From: CALAMD01 sp035301345
Lineage (GTDB): Bacteria > Bacillota > Bacilli > Bacillales > Amphibacillaceae
Length of the DNA: 64,000 nucleotides
Reading direction: 5' to 3'
Assembly: GCA_035301345.1 (NCBI GenBank)
Contig: DATGUM010000011.1
Span: forward strand, 23,541-87,540
The position numbers and the translations under genes are program-made. Position 1 is the first letter of the stretch, and every line of letters begins with the position of its first letter. The notes under the pieces were generated by a model. It made no database searches. It was not told where the DNA came from and worked only from the letters and a program-made list of their open reading frames with translations. Positions 37,452 to 46,544 of the stretch are shown in pieces.

Positions 37452-38225
37452 ATGGGGAAAATAATAGCTATTGCCAATCAAAAGGGTGGCGTAGGTAAGA
37501 CGACGACTTCCGTAAACTTAAGTGCTTGTTTGGCGAAGCTTGGTAACAAAGTATTACTCGTCGATATTGATCCGCAAGGGAACGCAACGAGCGGTGTCGG
37601 AGTAAGTAAAGCAGATGCGAATCAATGTATTTATAACGTATTAGTTGATGAAGTACCTGCGAAAGATGTTATCGTACCGACAGAAGTGGATAATTTAGAT
37701 ATGATACCTGCAACGATTCAATTAGCAGGTGCAGAAATAGAACTCGTACCGACAATTTCACGTGAAATAAGACTAAAGCAATCACTAAGTGAGCTAAAAG
37801 AAACGTATGATTTTGTCATTATTGATTGTCCACCATCACTAGGTTTACTAACGATCAATGCATTAACATCATCAAACTCAGTACTTATTCCTGTGCAATG
37901 CGAGTTTTATGCACTTGAAGGGTTAAGTCAATTACTAAACACGATTCGACTCGTCCAAAAGCACTTAAATAAGGACTTAATGATTGAAGGCGTCTTATTA
38001 ACAATGTTAGATGCACGAACGAATCTAGGTATCCAAGTCATTGAAGAAGTGAAAAAATATTTCCAAGAAAAAGTGTACAATGCTATTATTCCGCGAAACG
38101 TTCGCTTAGGAGAAGCGCCGAGTCACGGAAAACCAATTATTGATTACGATCCGAAGTCAAAAGGTGCAGAAGTATATCTTGAATTAGCGAAGGAAGTGTT
38201 AGCAAATGGTGAAAAGGTTAGGTAA
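37452..38225 (+). CDS. parA: Chromosome partitioning ATPase ParA (Soj)
   Basis: Deviant Walker A KGGVGKTTTSVNL at the N-terminus, Walker A' region DIDPQGNATSG, Walker B VIIDCPPSLGLL. 257 residues, highly like B. subtilis Soj, which also modulates DnaA. A TGGTAAAAT extended -10 lies about 55 bases upstream. parB overlaps its 3' end by 20 bases. Confidence 0.97.
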   Translation: MGKIIAIANQKGGVGKTTTSVNLSACLAKLGNKVLLVDIDPQGNATSGVGVSKADANQCIYNVLVDEVPAKDVIVPTEVDNLDMIPATIQLAGAEIELVPTISREIRLKQSLSELKETYDFVIIDCPPSLGLLTINALTSSNSVLIPVQCEFYALEGLSQLLNTIRLVQKHLNKDLMIEGVLLTMLDARTNLGIQVIEEVKKYFQEKVYNAIIPRNVRLGEAPSHGKPIIDYDPKSKGAEVYLELAKEVLANGEKVR

Positions 38226-39060
38226 AGGTCTCGATGCTATCTTCTCTGAATCATCAGAGACTAGTAATGAAGATGTTGTTGAACAAATAGCTATAAAAGA
38301 ATGTCGTCCGAATCCTTATCAACCGAGAAAAACATTTGCAGCAGATGCGATTGACGAATTAAAAGATTCTATTTTGCAATATGGCGTGATTCAGCCGATA
38401 ACCGTTCGTAAAAGCATGATTGGTTATGAAATTGTTGTTGGCGAACGAAGGTATCGTGCAGCTAAAGAAGCTGGATTAACTGAAATACCGGCAATTGTTA
38501 AAGATTTAACAGATGAAGAAATGATGGAAATAGCTTTACTAGAAAACTTGCAACGTGAAGACTTAACGCCGATAGAAGAAGCTGAAGCGTATGAAATGTT
38601 GTTAACTGAACTAGACGTAACACAAGAAGAACTATCAAAACGTTTAGGGAAAAGTCGTTCACATATAGCGAATTTAGTACGGTTATTATCATTACCAGAG
38701 CAAGTCATCGCCTATATTAACAATGGAGAACTATCAATGGGACATGGACGAGCGCTATTAGGCTTAAAAGATAAAGAGTCAATGCACGCAGTCGTGAAGA
38801 AAATTCGTGCAGATAAGCTTAATGTCCGCCAAGTCGAGAAGTTAATTACAGATACGAACAACAAACAACTATTGAAGAAAAGACCAGAAAAGAAACAAAA
38901 GAAAAAAGACATCTTTATTCAACATAAAGAAGATGCGTTAACTGATCATTTAGGAACGAGTGTCGTCATTAATCGTGGAAAGAAAAAAGGAAAGATAGAA
39001 ATTGAATTTTATTCAGACGATGATTTAGAAAGAATTATTAACGTTTTGCAAAATTCATAA
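38206..39060 (+). CDS. parB: Chromosome partitioning protein ParB (Spo0J)
   Basis: parS-binding CTPase clamp. CTP-binding boxes GERRYRA and ENLQREDL, HTH KSRSHIANLVRLL, and C-terminal dimer domain (GKIEIEFYSDDDLERII). 284 residues. The start at 38206 overlaps parA, with AAGGAAG inside parA. Three parS sites flank or lie near it (36337, 39120, 39970). Confidence 0.97.
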   Translation: MVKRLGKGLDAIFSESSETSNEDVVEQIAIKECRPNPYQPRKTFAADAIDELKDSILQYGVIQPITVRKSMIGYEIVVGERRYRAAKEAGLTEIPAIVKDLTDEEMMEIALLENLQREDLTPIEEAEAYEMLLTELDVTQEELSKRLGKSRSHIANLVRLLSLPEQVIAYINNGELSMGHGRALLGLKDKESMHAVVKKIRADKLNVRQVEKLITDTNNKQLLKKRPEKKQKKKDIFIQHKEDALTDHLGTSVVINRGKKKGKIEIEFYSDDDLERIINVLQNS

Positions 39061-39064
39061 ATAT

Positions 39065-39102
39065 AAGACTGACTGTTATTAACTATTAGTCAGTCTTTTT
39101 TA
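39065..39102 (+). terminator. Terminator after parB
   Basis: Perfect 10-bp stem AAGACTGACT with a 13-base loop and a T run. Confidence 0.85.
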
Positions 39103-39119
39103 TTATAAACTTTGAAAAA

Positions 39120-39135
39120 TGTTTCACGTGAAACA
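39120..39135. other. parS site 2
   Basis: TGTTTCACGTGAAACA, identical to site 1, immediately before the ribosome-binding site of the class V aminotransferase gene. Confidence 0.95.
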
Positions 39136-39154
39136 AAAAAGGAGCTAAAAGTCG

Positions 39155-40315
39155 ATGATATATTTCGATCAAGCAGCATCATCTTATCCGAAGCCACAAA
39201 TTGTCCAAGAGAAAATGATGAATGCATTAGCGAATTATAGTGCGAATCCTGGTAGGGGAGAACACCGTTTAGCGAATCAAGCAGCATCAACGATTTACCA
39301 AACGAGGTTAAAAGCTGCCGAACTATTCGGCTGTCATGATCCGAATACTTGTTTGTTTTATCAGAATGCAACAGTCGCAATCAATCAAGCACTTAAAGGC
39401 ATACAATGGAAAAAGGGCGACCATATTGTTACGACTGGCGTTGAACATAACGCCGTTAGAAGATCATTAGAGTATTTAAAAGAAAAGCACGGCGTACACG
39501 TAAGTTACGTATCGTACGATGGTGATGACGACGTAATGGTTGAACAAGTTAAAAAGGAAATAACGAAAAAAACTAAGTTGCTCGCTATTTCTCATGCATC
39601 AAATGTTACGGGGGATGTTTTACCGTTAAAAGAGCTGACAACTGTTGCTAAAGAGCATGATCTGATAACGTTTGTAGATGGATCACAAACAATTGGCCAT
39701 ATTCCGGTTCATATGGAAGAAGATAATATTGATATGCTAGCTTTTCCAGGGCACAAATCATTACTTGGTCCACAGGGGGTAGGCATGTTGTTACTTAACA
39801 CTGATTACTTACTTGAACCGATTCATCATGGGGGCACTGGTGGAGATTCATTAACGACAAACCAACCAGAGCAAATGCCAGAAAGACTCGAAAGTGGGAC
39901 GTTAAACACACCTGGTATTGCTGGATTACTTGGAGCTTTTAAATACTATGAACAACGAAAAGAAGAAATTGTTCCACGTGAAACATTATTGACGAATAAA
40001 CTCATAAATGGTTTGCAATCAATAAAAGGTGTTAATATTTACCAATTAAATACGACAACTGATGATCAATTACCAATCATATCTTTTAATGTATTTGATA
40101 TAATGTCTCAAGAAGTAGCAGCTATCTTAGATAACCACTATGATATTGCGGTCCGTGCAGGTGTACATTGCAGTCCACTCATTCACGAACATTTTGCAAC
40201 GACAAGCCAAGGAATGGTTCGTGCGAGCTTTAACATGTATAATACGGAAGAGGAAATTGATACATTTATTCGAGCGATTAAAGAAATAGCGCAATCATAT
40301 GAAATGATACGGTAA
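39155..40315 (+). CDS. Cysteine desulfurase-like class V aminotransferase
   Basis: PLP enzyme of 386 residues. PLP lysine Lys201 (FPGHKSLLGPQG), cofactor His98 (GVEHNAVRR), and a Cys339 in AGVHCSPL at the position of the persulfide cysteine in SufS/IscS-like enzymes. MIYFDQAASSYPKP is typical of a cysteine-desulfurase family found near parB in Bacillaceae. No scaffold (SufU/IscU) gene adjoins. A parS site is embedded in its coding region and another overlaps its leader. Confidence 0.85.
   Translation: MIYFDQAASSYPKPQIVQEKMMNALANYSANPGRGEHRLANQAASTIYQTRLKAAELFGCHDPNTCLFYQNATVAINQALKGIQWKKGDHIVTTGVEHNAVRRSLEYLKEKHGVHVSYVSYDGDDDVMVEQVKKEITKKTKLLAISHASNVTGDVLPLKELTTVAKEHDLITFVDGSQTIGHIPVHMEEDNIDMLAFPGHKSLLGPQGVGMLLLNTDYLLEPIHHGGTGGDSLTTNQPEQMPERLESGTLNTPGIAGLLGAFKYYEQRKEEIVPRETLLTNKLINGLQSIKGVNIYQLNTTTDDQLPIISFNVFDIMSQEVAAILDNHYDIAVRAGVHCSPLIHEHFATTSQGMVRASFNMYNTEEEIDTFIRAIKEIAQSYEMIR
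39970..39985. other. parS site 3 (inside the aminotransferase gene)
   Basis: TGTTCCACGTGAAACA matches the parS consensus and encodes VPRET of the host protein, so the site is preserved within coding sequence. Confidence 0.92.
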
Positions 40316-40383
40316 AATTATTTAAAATGATAAAAGAATCATGTAAAATAAAAGCCTAACGATGAAATAGTGGAGGAATACTT

Positions 40384-41265
40384 TTGGAACAAATAAACAT
40401 ACAACTTAATAGACTCGTTGAATTTATGACAAGCGCGGGTTTATGGTTAAAAGTAGGCGGAGTAGGGTTGAGAATTTTATTAATTCTTATCTTAGCGTTT
40501 ATCATTATACGCATCGGTCGCCAAGTGATTAATCGTGTCTTTAGAAATAGAAAGCGTGGCATACACATCTTTTCCAAACGTCGTGAAGAAACGCTGAAGA
40601 TTTTAACGAATAATGTCTTAACGTATACAGTTTACTTCATAGCGATTGTAATGATATTAGAGTCACTCAGTTTACCCGTAGGCTCATTGTTAGCAGGGGC
40701 AGGTGTCGCAGGTATTGCTATCGGCTTTGGTGCACAAAACTTGGTGAAAGATATCGTGTCAGGCTTCTTCATTATTTTTGAAGACCAATTTTCAGTCGGT
40801 GATTACGTTGTCGTTTCAGAAGCTGAAGGAGAAGTAGAAGAAATCGGTTTACGAACGACGAAAATTAAGAGTTGGACAGGTGAACAACACGTGATTGCTA
40901 ATGGTAATATTACACAAGTGATTAATTATTCTGTTCATAACGGGATGGCGTTCGTTGACGTTAATATACCGTATGAAAATGATATTGCCTTAGCTGAACA
41001 GTTAATCGAAGATATCGTTAAAGATTTACCGCAGACAGATGATTGTTTCGTAGACACACCAACTGTACATGGTGTTCAAATGTTAGACGTCTCACACTTC
41101 GTTATCCGAGTCATTGCTGAGACAGAACCAACGTCTCAATGGTACGGGGCACGTTTGATTAGACGAACGATAAAGGATCGTCTATATAATGAAGGAATTG
41201 ATATTCCAGCACCGCGTTTAGTGATGTATTCACGAAACGATCAGTTAGCTGAGCGAAGTAAATAA
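40384..41265 (+). CDS. Small-conductance mechanosensitive channel (MscS family)
   Basis: 293 residues. An N-terminal hydrophobic helix (25-45) and a second (about 77-95) precede the pore helix with GAGVAGIAIGFGAQNLVKD, followed by SGFFIIFEDQFSVGDYV, which is the MscS beta domain start. Releases solutes upon hypo-osmotic shock. TTG start (40384) 7 bases after GGAGG. Followed at a short distance by the DUF951 gene, a pairing seen in Bacillaceae. Confidence 0.92.
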   Translation: MEQINIQLNRLVEFMTSAGLWLKVGGVGLRILLILILAFIIIRIGRQVINRVFRNRKRGIHIFSKRREETLKILTNNVLTYTVYFIAIVMILESLSLPVGSLLAGAGVAGIAIGFGAQNLVKDIVSGFFIIFEDQFSVGDYVVVSEAEGEVEEIGLRTTKIKSWTGEQHVIANGNITQVINYSVHNGMAFVDVNIPYENDIALAEQLIEDIVKDLPQTDDCFVDTPTVHGVQMLDVSHFVIRVIAETEPTSQWYGARLIRRTIKDRLYNEGIDIPAPRLVMYSRNDQLAERSK

Positions 41266-41286
41266 ATATAAAGGAAGGTTAAACAA

Positions 41287-41487
41287 GTGAGCAATAAAGA
41301 CTTTCAATTAAATGATATTGTTGAAATGAAGAAGCAACATCCGTGTGGAGAAAACAGATGGCAAATCATTCGTATGGGCATGGATATAAGAATGAAATGT
41401 TTAGGTTGTGACCATAGCGTACTCATTCCTCGTCGACAATTTACAAAACGATTGAAAAGAATTTTAGAAAGAGCAGAAGAAGAATGA
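41287..41487 (+). CDS. DUF951 domain protein
   Basis: 66 residues: LNDIVEMKKQHPCGENRWQI, then MKCLGCDHSVLIPRRQF. This is the DUF951 pattern with three conserved cysteines that may bind metal; function unknown. GTG start after AAGGAAGG, 21 bases from mscS, so probably cotranscribed. The gap 41488-41645 holds a hairpin (AGAGTTA/TAACTCT) without a T run on this strand. Confidence 0.88.
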   Translation: MSNKDFQLNDIVEMKKQHPCGENRWQIIRMGMDIRMKCLGCDHSVLIPRRQFTKRLKRILERAEEE

Positions 41488-41645
41488 TAAAGTTTTAAAA
41501 ATGATTATTTAGCTTAACAAGTTTTAATTTTTACGTAAAAAAAGAGTTAGTATATTGCATAACTCTGTACTTGTTAATTAAATAAGTTATTACTATAATT
41601 GGAGTAACTAGTTCATATGAACGAATCCTTAAGGAGTGGAAGTTA

Positions 41646-42746
41646 ATGTCTTTAACAGCAGGAATCGTTGGTTTGCCTAACGTCGGTAAATCAACGTTAT
41701 TTAATGCAATTACACAAGCTGGTGCAGAATCAGCAAACTATCCGTTTTGTACGATTGATCCGAATGTCGGGATCGTAGAAGTACCAGATGATCGGTTAGA
41801 AAAGTTAACAGAAGTAGTCAAACCTAAAAAAACAGTACCAACAGCATTTGAATTCACAGATATTGCTGGGATTGTTAAAGGTGCAAGTAAAGGGGAAGGG
41901 CTAGGAAACCAGTTCTTATCTCATATTCGTCAAGTAGATGCGATTTGTCATGTCGTACGTTGCTTCGTTGATGAAAATATTACACACGTATCAGGAACAA
42001 TTGATCCGATAGATGATATTGAAGTAATAAATTTAGAATTAATTTTAGCTGATTTAGAAACGGTAAATAATCGTCATGAGCGAGTGAAGAAGATGGCTCG
42101 TCAACGTGATGATGCGGCGGTTGCAGAATATGAAGTATTAGAAGTTATTAAAGAAGCATTAGAAGAAGAAAAACCAGCACGTTCTTTATCATTTAATGAA
42201 GAACAACAAAAAATTGTTCGTGGTCTACATTTATTAACGAGTAAACCGGTATTATACGTTGCTAACGTAGGTGAAGATGAAGTAGCAGATCCAGAGACGA
42301 ATGAGAACGTACAAAAAGTAAGAGATTTTGCGTCAAATGAAAACGCAGAAGTTATTACTGTTTGTGCAAGTATTGAAGAAGAAATTGCCGAACTTGAACA
42401 AGATGAAAAAGAAATGTTCTTAGAAGAGTTAGGCATTAAAGAGTCAGGATTAGACCAACTTATTAAAGCAACTTACCAATTATTAGGGTTCGCGACATAC
42501 TTCACAGCTGGTGAGCAAGAAGTTCGTGCGTGGACGTTTAAAAAAGGAATGACAGCTCCTCAAGCAGCTGGGATTATCCATACAGATTTTGAACGAGGGT
42601 TTATTCGTGCAGAAACTGTTTCCTATGATGACTTAATGGATGGTGGATCAATGGCGAAAGCTCGTGAAAACGGAAAAGTACGCCTTGAAGGTAAAGATTA
42701 TATCGTTGAGGATGGAGACGTCATTCACTTCCGCTTTAATGTCTAA
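41646..42746 (+). CDS. ychF: Ribosome-binding ATPase YchF
   Basis: Obg-related ATPase. G1 GLPNVGKSTLFNAI, the switch ANYPFCTIDPNVGIV, DIAG, central coiled coil and C-terminal TGS domain (IIHTDFERGFIRAETVSYDD). 366 residues. AAGGAGTGG precedes the ATG. Sits directly ahead of rpsF, as in B. subtilis (yyaF-rpsF). Confidence 0.96.
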   Translation: MSLTAGIVGLPNVGKSTLFNAITQAGAESANYPFCTIDPNVGIVEVPDDRLEKLTEVVKPKKTVPTAFEFTDIAGIVKGASKGEGLGNQFLSHIRQVDAICHVVRCFVDENITHVSGTIDPIDDIEVINLELILADLETVNNRHERVKKMARQRDDAAVAEYEVLEVIKEALEEEKPARSLSFNEEQQKIVRGLHLLTSKPVLYVANVGEDEVADPETNENVQKVRDFASNENAEVITVCASIEEEIAELEQDEKEMFLEELGIKESGLDQLIKATYQLLGFATYFTAGEQEVRAWTFKKGMTAPQAAGIIHTDFERGFIRAETVSYDDLMDGGSMAKARENGKVRLEGKDYIVEDGDVIHFRFNV

Positions 42747-42753
42747 TATGTAG

Positions 42754-42782
42754 TTGTTCATATGTTTAAAACGTGATATAAT
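42754..42782 (+). promoter_or_regulatory. Promoter of rpsF
   Basis: TTGTTC, 17-base spacer, consensus TATAAT, just after the ychF stop. Confidence 0.65.
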
Positions 42783-42792
42783 ATTTAATTGT

Positions 42793-42883
42793 GAGTAATT
42801 AAAAATTACTCCTTGCTCTATACGAAAAAAGCTTAAATGATTTTTGAATATAGGGCCGCTAAGACCAAAAGGAGGTGCTACGG
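42793..42883 (+). promoter_or_regulatory. rpsF leader, possible S6:S18 autoregulatory element
   Basis: Contains the hairpin GAGTAATT-AAAA-ATTACTC (42793-42811) and a conserved-looking GGGCCGCTAAGACC stretch just before the ribosome-binding site. A CCG-containing leader motif bound by S6:S18 is known for rpsF operons; the assignment here is by position and the CCG only. Confidence 0.4.
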
Positions 42884-43174
42884 ATGAGAAAGTACGAAAT
42901 TATGTACATCGTCCGCCCGGATATTGAGGAAGAAGCGCAAACAGCTTTAATTGAGCGTTTCAACAAAATTTTAACTGATAACGGAGCGGAAATTGAAAAA
43001 GTTGATGAACAAGGGAAGCGTCGCTTTGCTTATGAAATCAATGACTATCGTGATGGATACTATATCTTAATTAACTTTACAAGTGATCAAGAAGCAATTA
43101 ACGAATTTGATCGTCAAGCGAAGTTCTCTGATGATATTCTTCGTCACATTGCTGTACGAGTAGAAGATCAATAA
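42884..43174 (+). CDS. rpsF: 30S ribosomal protein S6
   Basis: 96 residues beginning MRKYEIMYIVRPDIEEE. The ATG at 42884 is 8 bases from AAGGAGG; an upstream GTG overlaps the site. S6 binds the 16S platform together with S18. ssb follows 17 bases on, but rpsR is displaced about 3.2 kb. Confidence 0.97.
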   Translation: MRKYEIMYIVRPDIEEEAQTALIERFNKILTDNGAEIEKVDEQGKRRFAYEINDYRDGYYILINFTSDQEAINEFDRQAKFSDDILRHIAVRVEDQ

Positions 43175-43191
43175 TAAGGGAGTGGTTCTGA

Positions 43192-43677
43192 ATGTTAAAC
43201 CGAGTCGTGCTCGTTGGTAGATTAACTAGAGATCCAGATTTACGCTATACACCGAATGGGGTAGCGGTAGCGAATTTTACATTAGCTGTAAACCGTCCAT
43301 TTACGAACCAACAAGGAAATCGTGAAGCAGACTTTATCAACTGTGTCGTTTGGCGTCGCCCGGCAGAAAACCTTGCGAATTACATGAAAAAAGGTAGTCA
43401 AGTCGGAGTAGATGGTCGCTTACAGTCACGTAGGTATGAAGGACAAGACGGAAAAACAGTTTACGTAACAGAAGTAGTTGCCGACAGTGTGCAGTTCCTT
43501 GAATCAAAAGGAGCCTCACAAGGTAGCGGTCAAGGAGATTACCAACAGCAAGGTCAAAGCTACAACCAGAACCCGCCGCAAACTCAACAAAGTCATCAAA
43601 ACCAATCACAACCGGAAGATCCATTTAAAGACGCCGGAGAACCGATTGATATTTCAGATGATGACTTACCGTTTTGA
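43192..43677 (+). CDS. ssb: Single-stranded DNA-binding protein
   Basis: 161 residues. OB fold in the first about 105 (MLNRVVLVGRLTRDPDLRYTPNG, GNREADFINCVVWRRPAENL), a Gln/Asn-rich disordered linker and the acidic protein-docking tail DDDLPF. The linker composition is usual for Bacillaceae. Cotranscribed with rpsF. Confidence 0.97.
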   Translation: MLNRVVLVGRLTRDPDLRYTPNGVAVANFTLAVNRPFTNQQGNREADFINCVVWRRPAENLANYMKKGSQVGVDGRLQSRRYEGQDGKTVYVTEVVADSVQFLESKGASQGSGQGDYQQQGQSYNQNPPQTQQSHQNQSQPEDPFKDAGEPIDISDDDLPF

Positions 43678-43781
43678 CCAGCGTACAGTGTGTAAGTATT
43701 AAATGACTCTATAATCCTTATGTGTGAAGGTTTAATTGTATGTGTGTGTATTAATTAAATATGTGTGTAGAAAAACAACGT

Positions 43782-43839
43782 ACACTTTCGAATCATGAGA
43801 AGAGCAGATGTTCTTCAAATGATTTGGAAGTGTATTTTT
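43782..43839 (+). terminator. Long imperfect terminator hairpin after ssb
   Basis: ACACTT..AATCAT..GAAGA pairs with TTCTTC..ATGATT..AAGTGT, followed by seven T. It ends the rpsF-ssb transcript. The 43678-44037 gap also holds a GT-repeat tract (43738-43769), and no gene. Confidence 0.7.
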
Positions 43840-44037
43840 TTATTTAGAGTAGTAATCTTTGTTGTTTATATGTACTATACTAAACGAAGGGAATGTCAAA
43901 AAGTAGTAGTTTTTTTTACTGAAATTCTATATAATAGCTTGAAATGAATCAGCGTTAATGGTCAATGTTAATGAAGTTTAATCAAAAGAAGTGATAAGCG
44001 TGTTTCTTTTTTATTAGTGAAATAATTAAGGAAGTAG

Positions 44038-45834
44038 GTGTTACAATTGATTGAACAAATAATCGTCATTACAGCCGTTTTTCTTATGTTTGTCGCCATG
44101 ATTAAAGAAATTGCCCATCCATCAATTGTAGCTTTTTTAACGTTGATTTTCTTTTTAATCATCGGTTTTACGACACCTGAAGGAATATTAGAGTCTGTTT
44201 CCAATGAAGGTGTGATTACGTTAGCGCTACTCTTTATTATCGCTTCTGTGATTGAAAAAACACACGCTGTTGAAAAGATTATATTTTATATATTAAAATC
44301 CCCGACGAGTGAGAGAGGCGCTTTGTTACGGATGATGTCGCCACTTATTGGTTTGTCGGCTTTCTTTAACAATACGCCGATCGTCGTTATGATGGTTCCA
44401 GCGATTCAAGCATGGTGCCGTGAGCGTGGACTATATGCGAGTAAGTTTTTAATTCCGATTTCATATGCAACGATTTTCGGTGGGATGTTTACGATTATCG
44501 GTACGTCGACGAACTTAATCGTCCATGGTTGGCTGCTCGGAAAAGGTTATGAAGGGTTTACGTTCTTTCATACAGCACCTTACGCAATATTTGGTGTCGT
44601 TGTAGGAATTATGTATTTATACTTTGTCGGGTATAAGCTTTTACCAAAAAATGATACACAAATTAACGCTCGTTATCATGATAGTAAAAAGTATTTATAT
44701 GAAGCGATGATTGAAGAAGGTTGTACACTTATCGGTAAAACAGTCGTTTCTCCAGAATTTAGAGAATTGAAAAACTTATATTTAATTAAAATTATGCGTA
44801 CGTATGATAGTGATCAGACGACGGAAACTATTTCGCCCGTTGGCCCTGATGAAGTGTTCCACGCGGGAGACGTTTTAGTGTTTACCGGAACGTTGGAGCA
44901 TTTACAAAAGCTAGACGTTATTAAACATTTATCGATTAAGGCAGGTCAGGAAACGACGATTCGTTCACTGCAAACAGGTAACTCGCGATTAATTGAAGTG
45001 CTCGTGTCGGATCATTCATCATTCGTGCATCAACAAATTAAAGATACACAATTTAGAACGAATTATAACGCATCAATCATTGCTGTGCATCGTCAAAATG
45101 AACGAATTGAGAAGAATTTAAGCGATATTCGTTTACGACCAGGGGATATTTTACTCTTACTTGCTGGTCCTGACTTTGAGTATAAAGCGCATGATCAACA
45201 AGACTTTTACTTATTAACGTCTTTACCGAAGCGGACTATCTTTAATAAAAAGCAGCTTATCGTATCGATAGGTTCATTTATCGCAATGATCATTGCTGTG
45301 ACGCTCGGATTCGTTACGATGTTAATGGCGTCACTTATCTGTTTAGTCGTTTATTTATTGTTCGATTTATTAGAGCCAGAACAAGTGAAAAATAGTGTAT
45401 CTTATCAAGTATTGTTACTCATTGTAGCTTCACTTGGTGTCGGAAAAGTGATTGAGTCATCAGGAACAGCGAGTTTAATTGCGACGAACATTATTAAGTA
45501 TGTTGGCTTTAGTTTAGGGGCTGTCGCATTACTTGCAACGATTTATTTACTGACGAACATATTAACAGAAATTGTTACGAATACAGCTGCAGCGGTTATT
45601 ATGTTACCAATTGCCGTTGAAGTTGGTGACCATTTATCAATGGCGCCGAGTGCAACAGGGGTCGTCGTTGCAATTGCAGCTTCAGCTAGTTTTTCAACAC
45701 CGATTGGTTATCAAACGAATTTAATCGTTTATGGGCCAGGAGGTTATACGTTTAGCGATTATGTGAAAGTTGGTTTACCGTTAAACATCATTTTCTTATT
45801 AACGACGATAACGTCTGTATACTTTTTAACGTAA
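44038..45834 (+). CDS. SLC13-type anion transporter with TrkA-C domains
   Basis: 598 residues. N-terminal group of membrane helices with FFNNTPIVVMMVPAIQAW and GTSTNLIVHGWLLG, typical of the SLC13/ArsB-like ion-transporter superfamily. Two cytosolic RCK-C (TrkA-C) domains (about 205-390) follow, then a second helix group with TNTAAAVIMLPIA. Likely sodium-coupled uptake of sulfate or a carboxylate; substrate not readable. Start is GTG 44038 or TTG 44047, both near AAGGAAGTAGG. It sits between ssb and rpsR, breaking a normally tight operon, with its own terminator. Confidence 0.85.
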   Translation: MLQLIEQIIVITAVFLMFVAMIKEIAHPSIVAFLTLIFFLIIGFTTPEGILESVSNEGVITLALLFIIASVIEKTHAVEKIIFYILKSPTSERGALLRMMSPLIGLSAFFNNTPIVVMMVPAIQAWCRERGLYASKFLIPISYATIFGGMFTIIGTSTNLIVHGWLLGKGYEGFTFFHTAPYAIFGVVVGIMYLYFVGYKLLPKNDTQINARYHDSKKYLYEAMIEEGCTLIGKTVVSPEFRELKNLYLIKIMRTYDSDQTTETISPVGPDEVFHAGDVLVFTGTLEHLQKLDVIKHLSIKAGQETTIRSLQTGNSRLIEVLVSDHSSFVHQQIKDTQFRTNYNASIIAVHRQNERIEKNLSDIRLRPGDILLLLAGPDFEYKAHDQQDFYLLTSLPKRTIFNKKQLIVSIGSFIAMIIAVTLGFVTMLMASLICLVVYLLFDLLEPEQVKNSVSYQVLLLIVASLGVGKVIESSGTASLIATNIIKYVGFSLGAVALLATIYLLTNILTEIVTNTAAAVIMLPIAVEVGDHLSMAPSATGVVVAIAASASFSTPIGYQTNLIVYGPGGYTFSDYVKVGLPLNIIFLLTTITSVYFLT

Positions 45835-45847
45835 TAGAGTGATTAAA

Positions 45848-45883
45848 TAACTCCTCGATTTTTAGACGAGGGGTTATTTTTTT
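45848..45883 (+). terminator. Terminator after the SLC13 gene
   Basis: TAACTCCTCG stem with a GU-containing complement and a T run. Confidence 0.8.
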
Positions 45884-46033
45884 GCCTAATTGTTAACGAG
45901 TAAAGCGCTTTCATTATTCATGGCTATTGAAATACAACAAAGAAACAATGTTGCATTAAGGCAATATTAGTGAAAAAGTAATTAAACGAAGACATCAAAT
46001 GCTTATTTATCAGTCTTTCATAGAGTTATCAAA

Positions 46034-46048
46034 GTGAAAACGCTTTCA
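46034..46048. promoter_or_regulatory. cre-like (CcpA) site
   Basis: GTGAAAACGCTTTCA matches the cre core (TGNAANCGNWNNCW) completely apart from the first flanking base. A weaker copy, TAAAGCGCTTTCA, lies at 45901. It centres about 98 bases upstream of the predicted start of the structured leader transcript, a distance at which CcpA can activate. Confidence 0.5.
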
Positions 46049-46103
46049 TATAAAAGAGTTCGAAAAAGACATAAATAAGTCACAAACTTTATTTGTTTCC
46101 CCC

Positions 46104-46132
46104 TTGCAAAACTTTTACTAAGATGTTATTAT
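46104..46132 (+). promoter_or_regulatory. Promoter of the structured leader / orphan peptide
   Basis: TTGCAA, 17-base spacer, TATTAT. Predicted start near 46139, leaving a leader of about 400 bases. Confidence 0.6.
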
Positions 46133-46138
46133 GTATTT

Positions 46139-46544
46139 AAGAGGTTGAGAGACAGAGTTGATTCTGTTGTTACGGAGTTAATTTTATTTCTTAACGAGCT
46201 AACACATACGAGCACAATTAGGTTTGAACATCAAGAAAACTTAGTGTTTTGTTGTTGTGATATCTACGATAGATTTGAAAAAGGTTTCTAACACTCATGA
46301 ACGTATGATCTGAAGAAGATAATGAAGATGAGAATTCTACAGCAATTACTATTAAGCTTCGCTCATTAAAGAATAGCAATCATCACAGTCGTTCGCAGAC
46401 GGATTGCGGAGTTGAGTAACGATAAGGATTTGTAATTGTAGAAATGATTAAACCAGTTTCAAATAGTGGTAGAATCTACAGCAAAATGGTTTGTGTGTGA
46501 ATGCGAAAATAAAAGAACGTATATATTATAAGGAGGAATTTGGA
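46139..46544 (+). other. Long structured leader RNA with alternative pairings (unclassified)
   Basis: No reading frame of note, but a series of local stems: ACAGA/TCTGT near 46152, nested GTTA-GTTAA/TTAAC-TAAC at 46169-46203, AAAAC/GTTTT near 46237, and GCAATC/GATTGC (46376-46407). TGTAGAA (46437-46443) can pair with TTCTACA (46335-46341) or with TCTACA (46475-46480), so two folds exclude each other. AAACCA near 46450 can also pair with TGGTTT near 46487. It fits no RNA class I recognise (not T-box, tmRNA, RNase P or 6S). Confidence 0.45.

Noticed and set aside
41515..41570. Hairpin AGAGTTA/TAACTCT as terminator of DUF951
   Set aside because: The T run would be on the opposite strand, where no gene ends.
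46139..46544. Leader as a known RNA (tmRNA, RNase P RNA, 6S RNA or T-box)
   Set aside because: Lacks a tmRNA tag frame, the conserved RNase P core, a 6S-type single bubble and the T-box GGTGG sequence.
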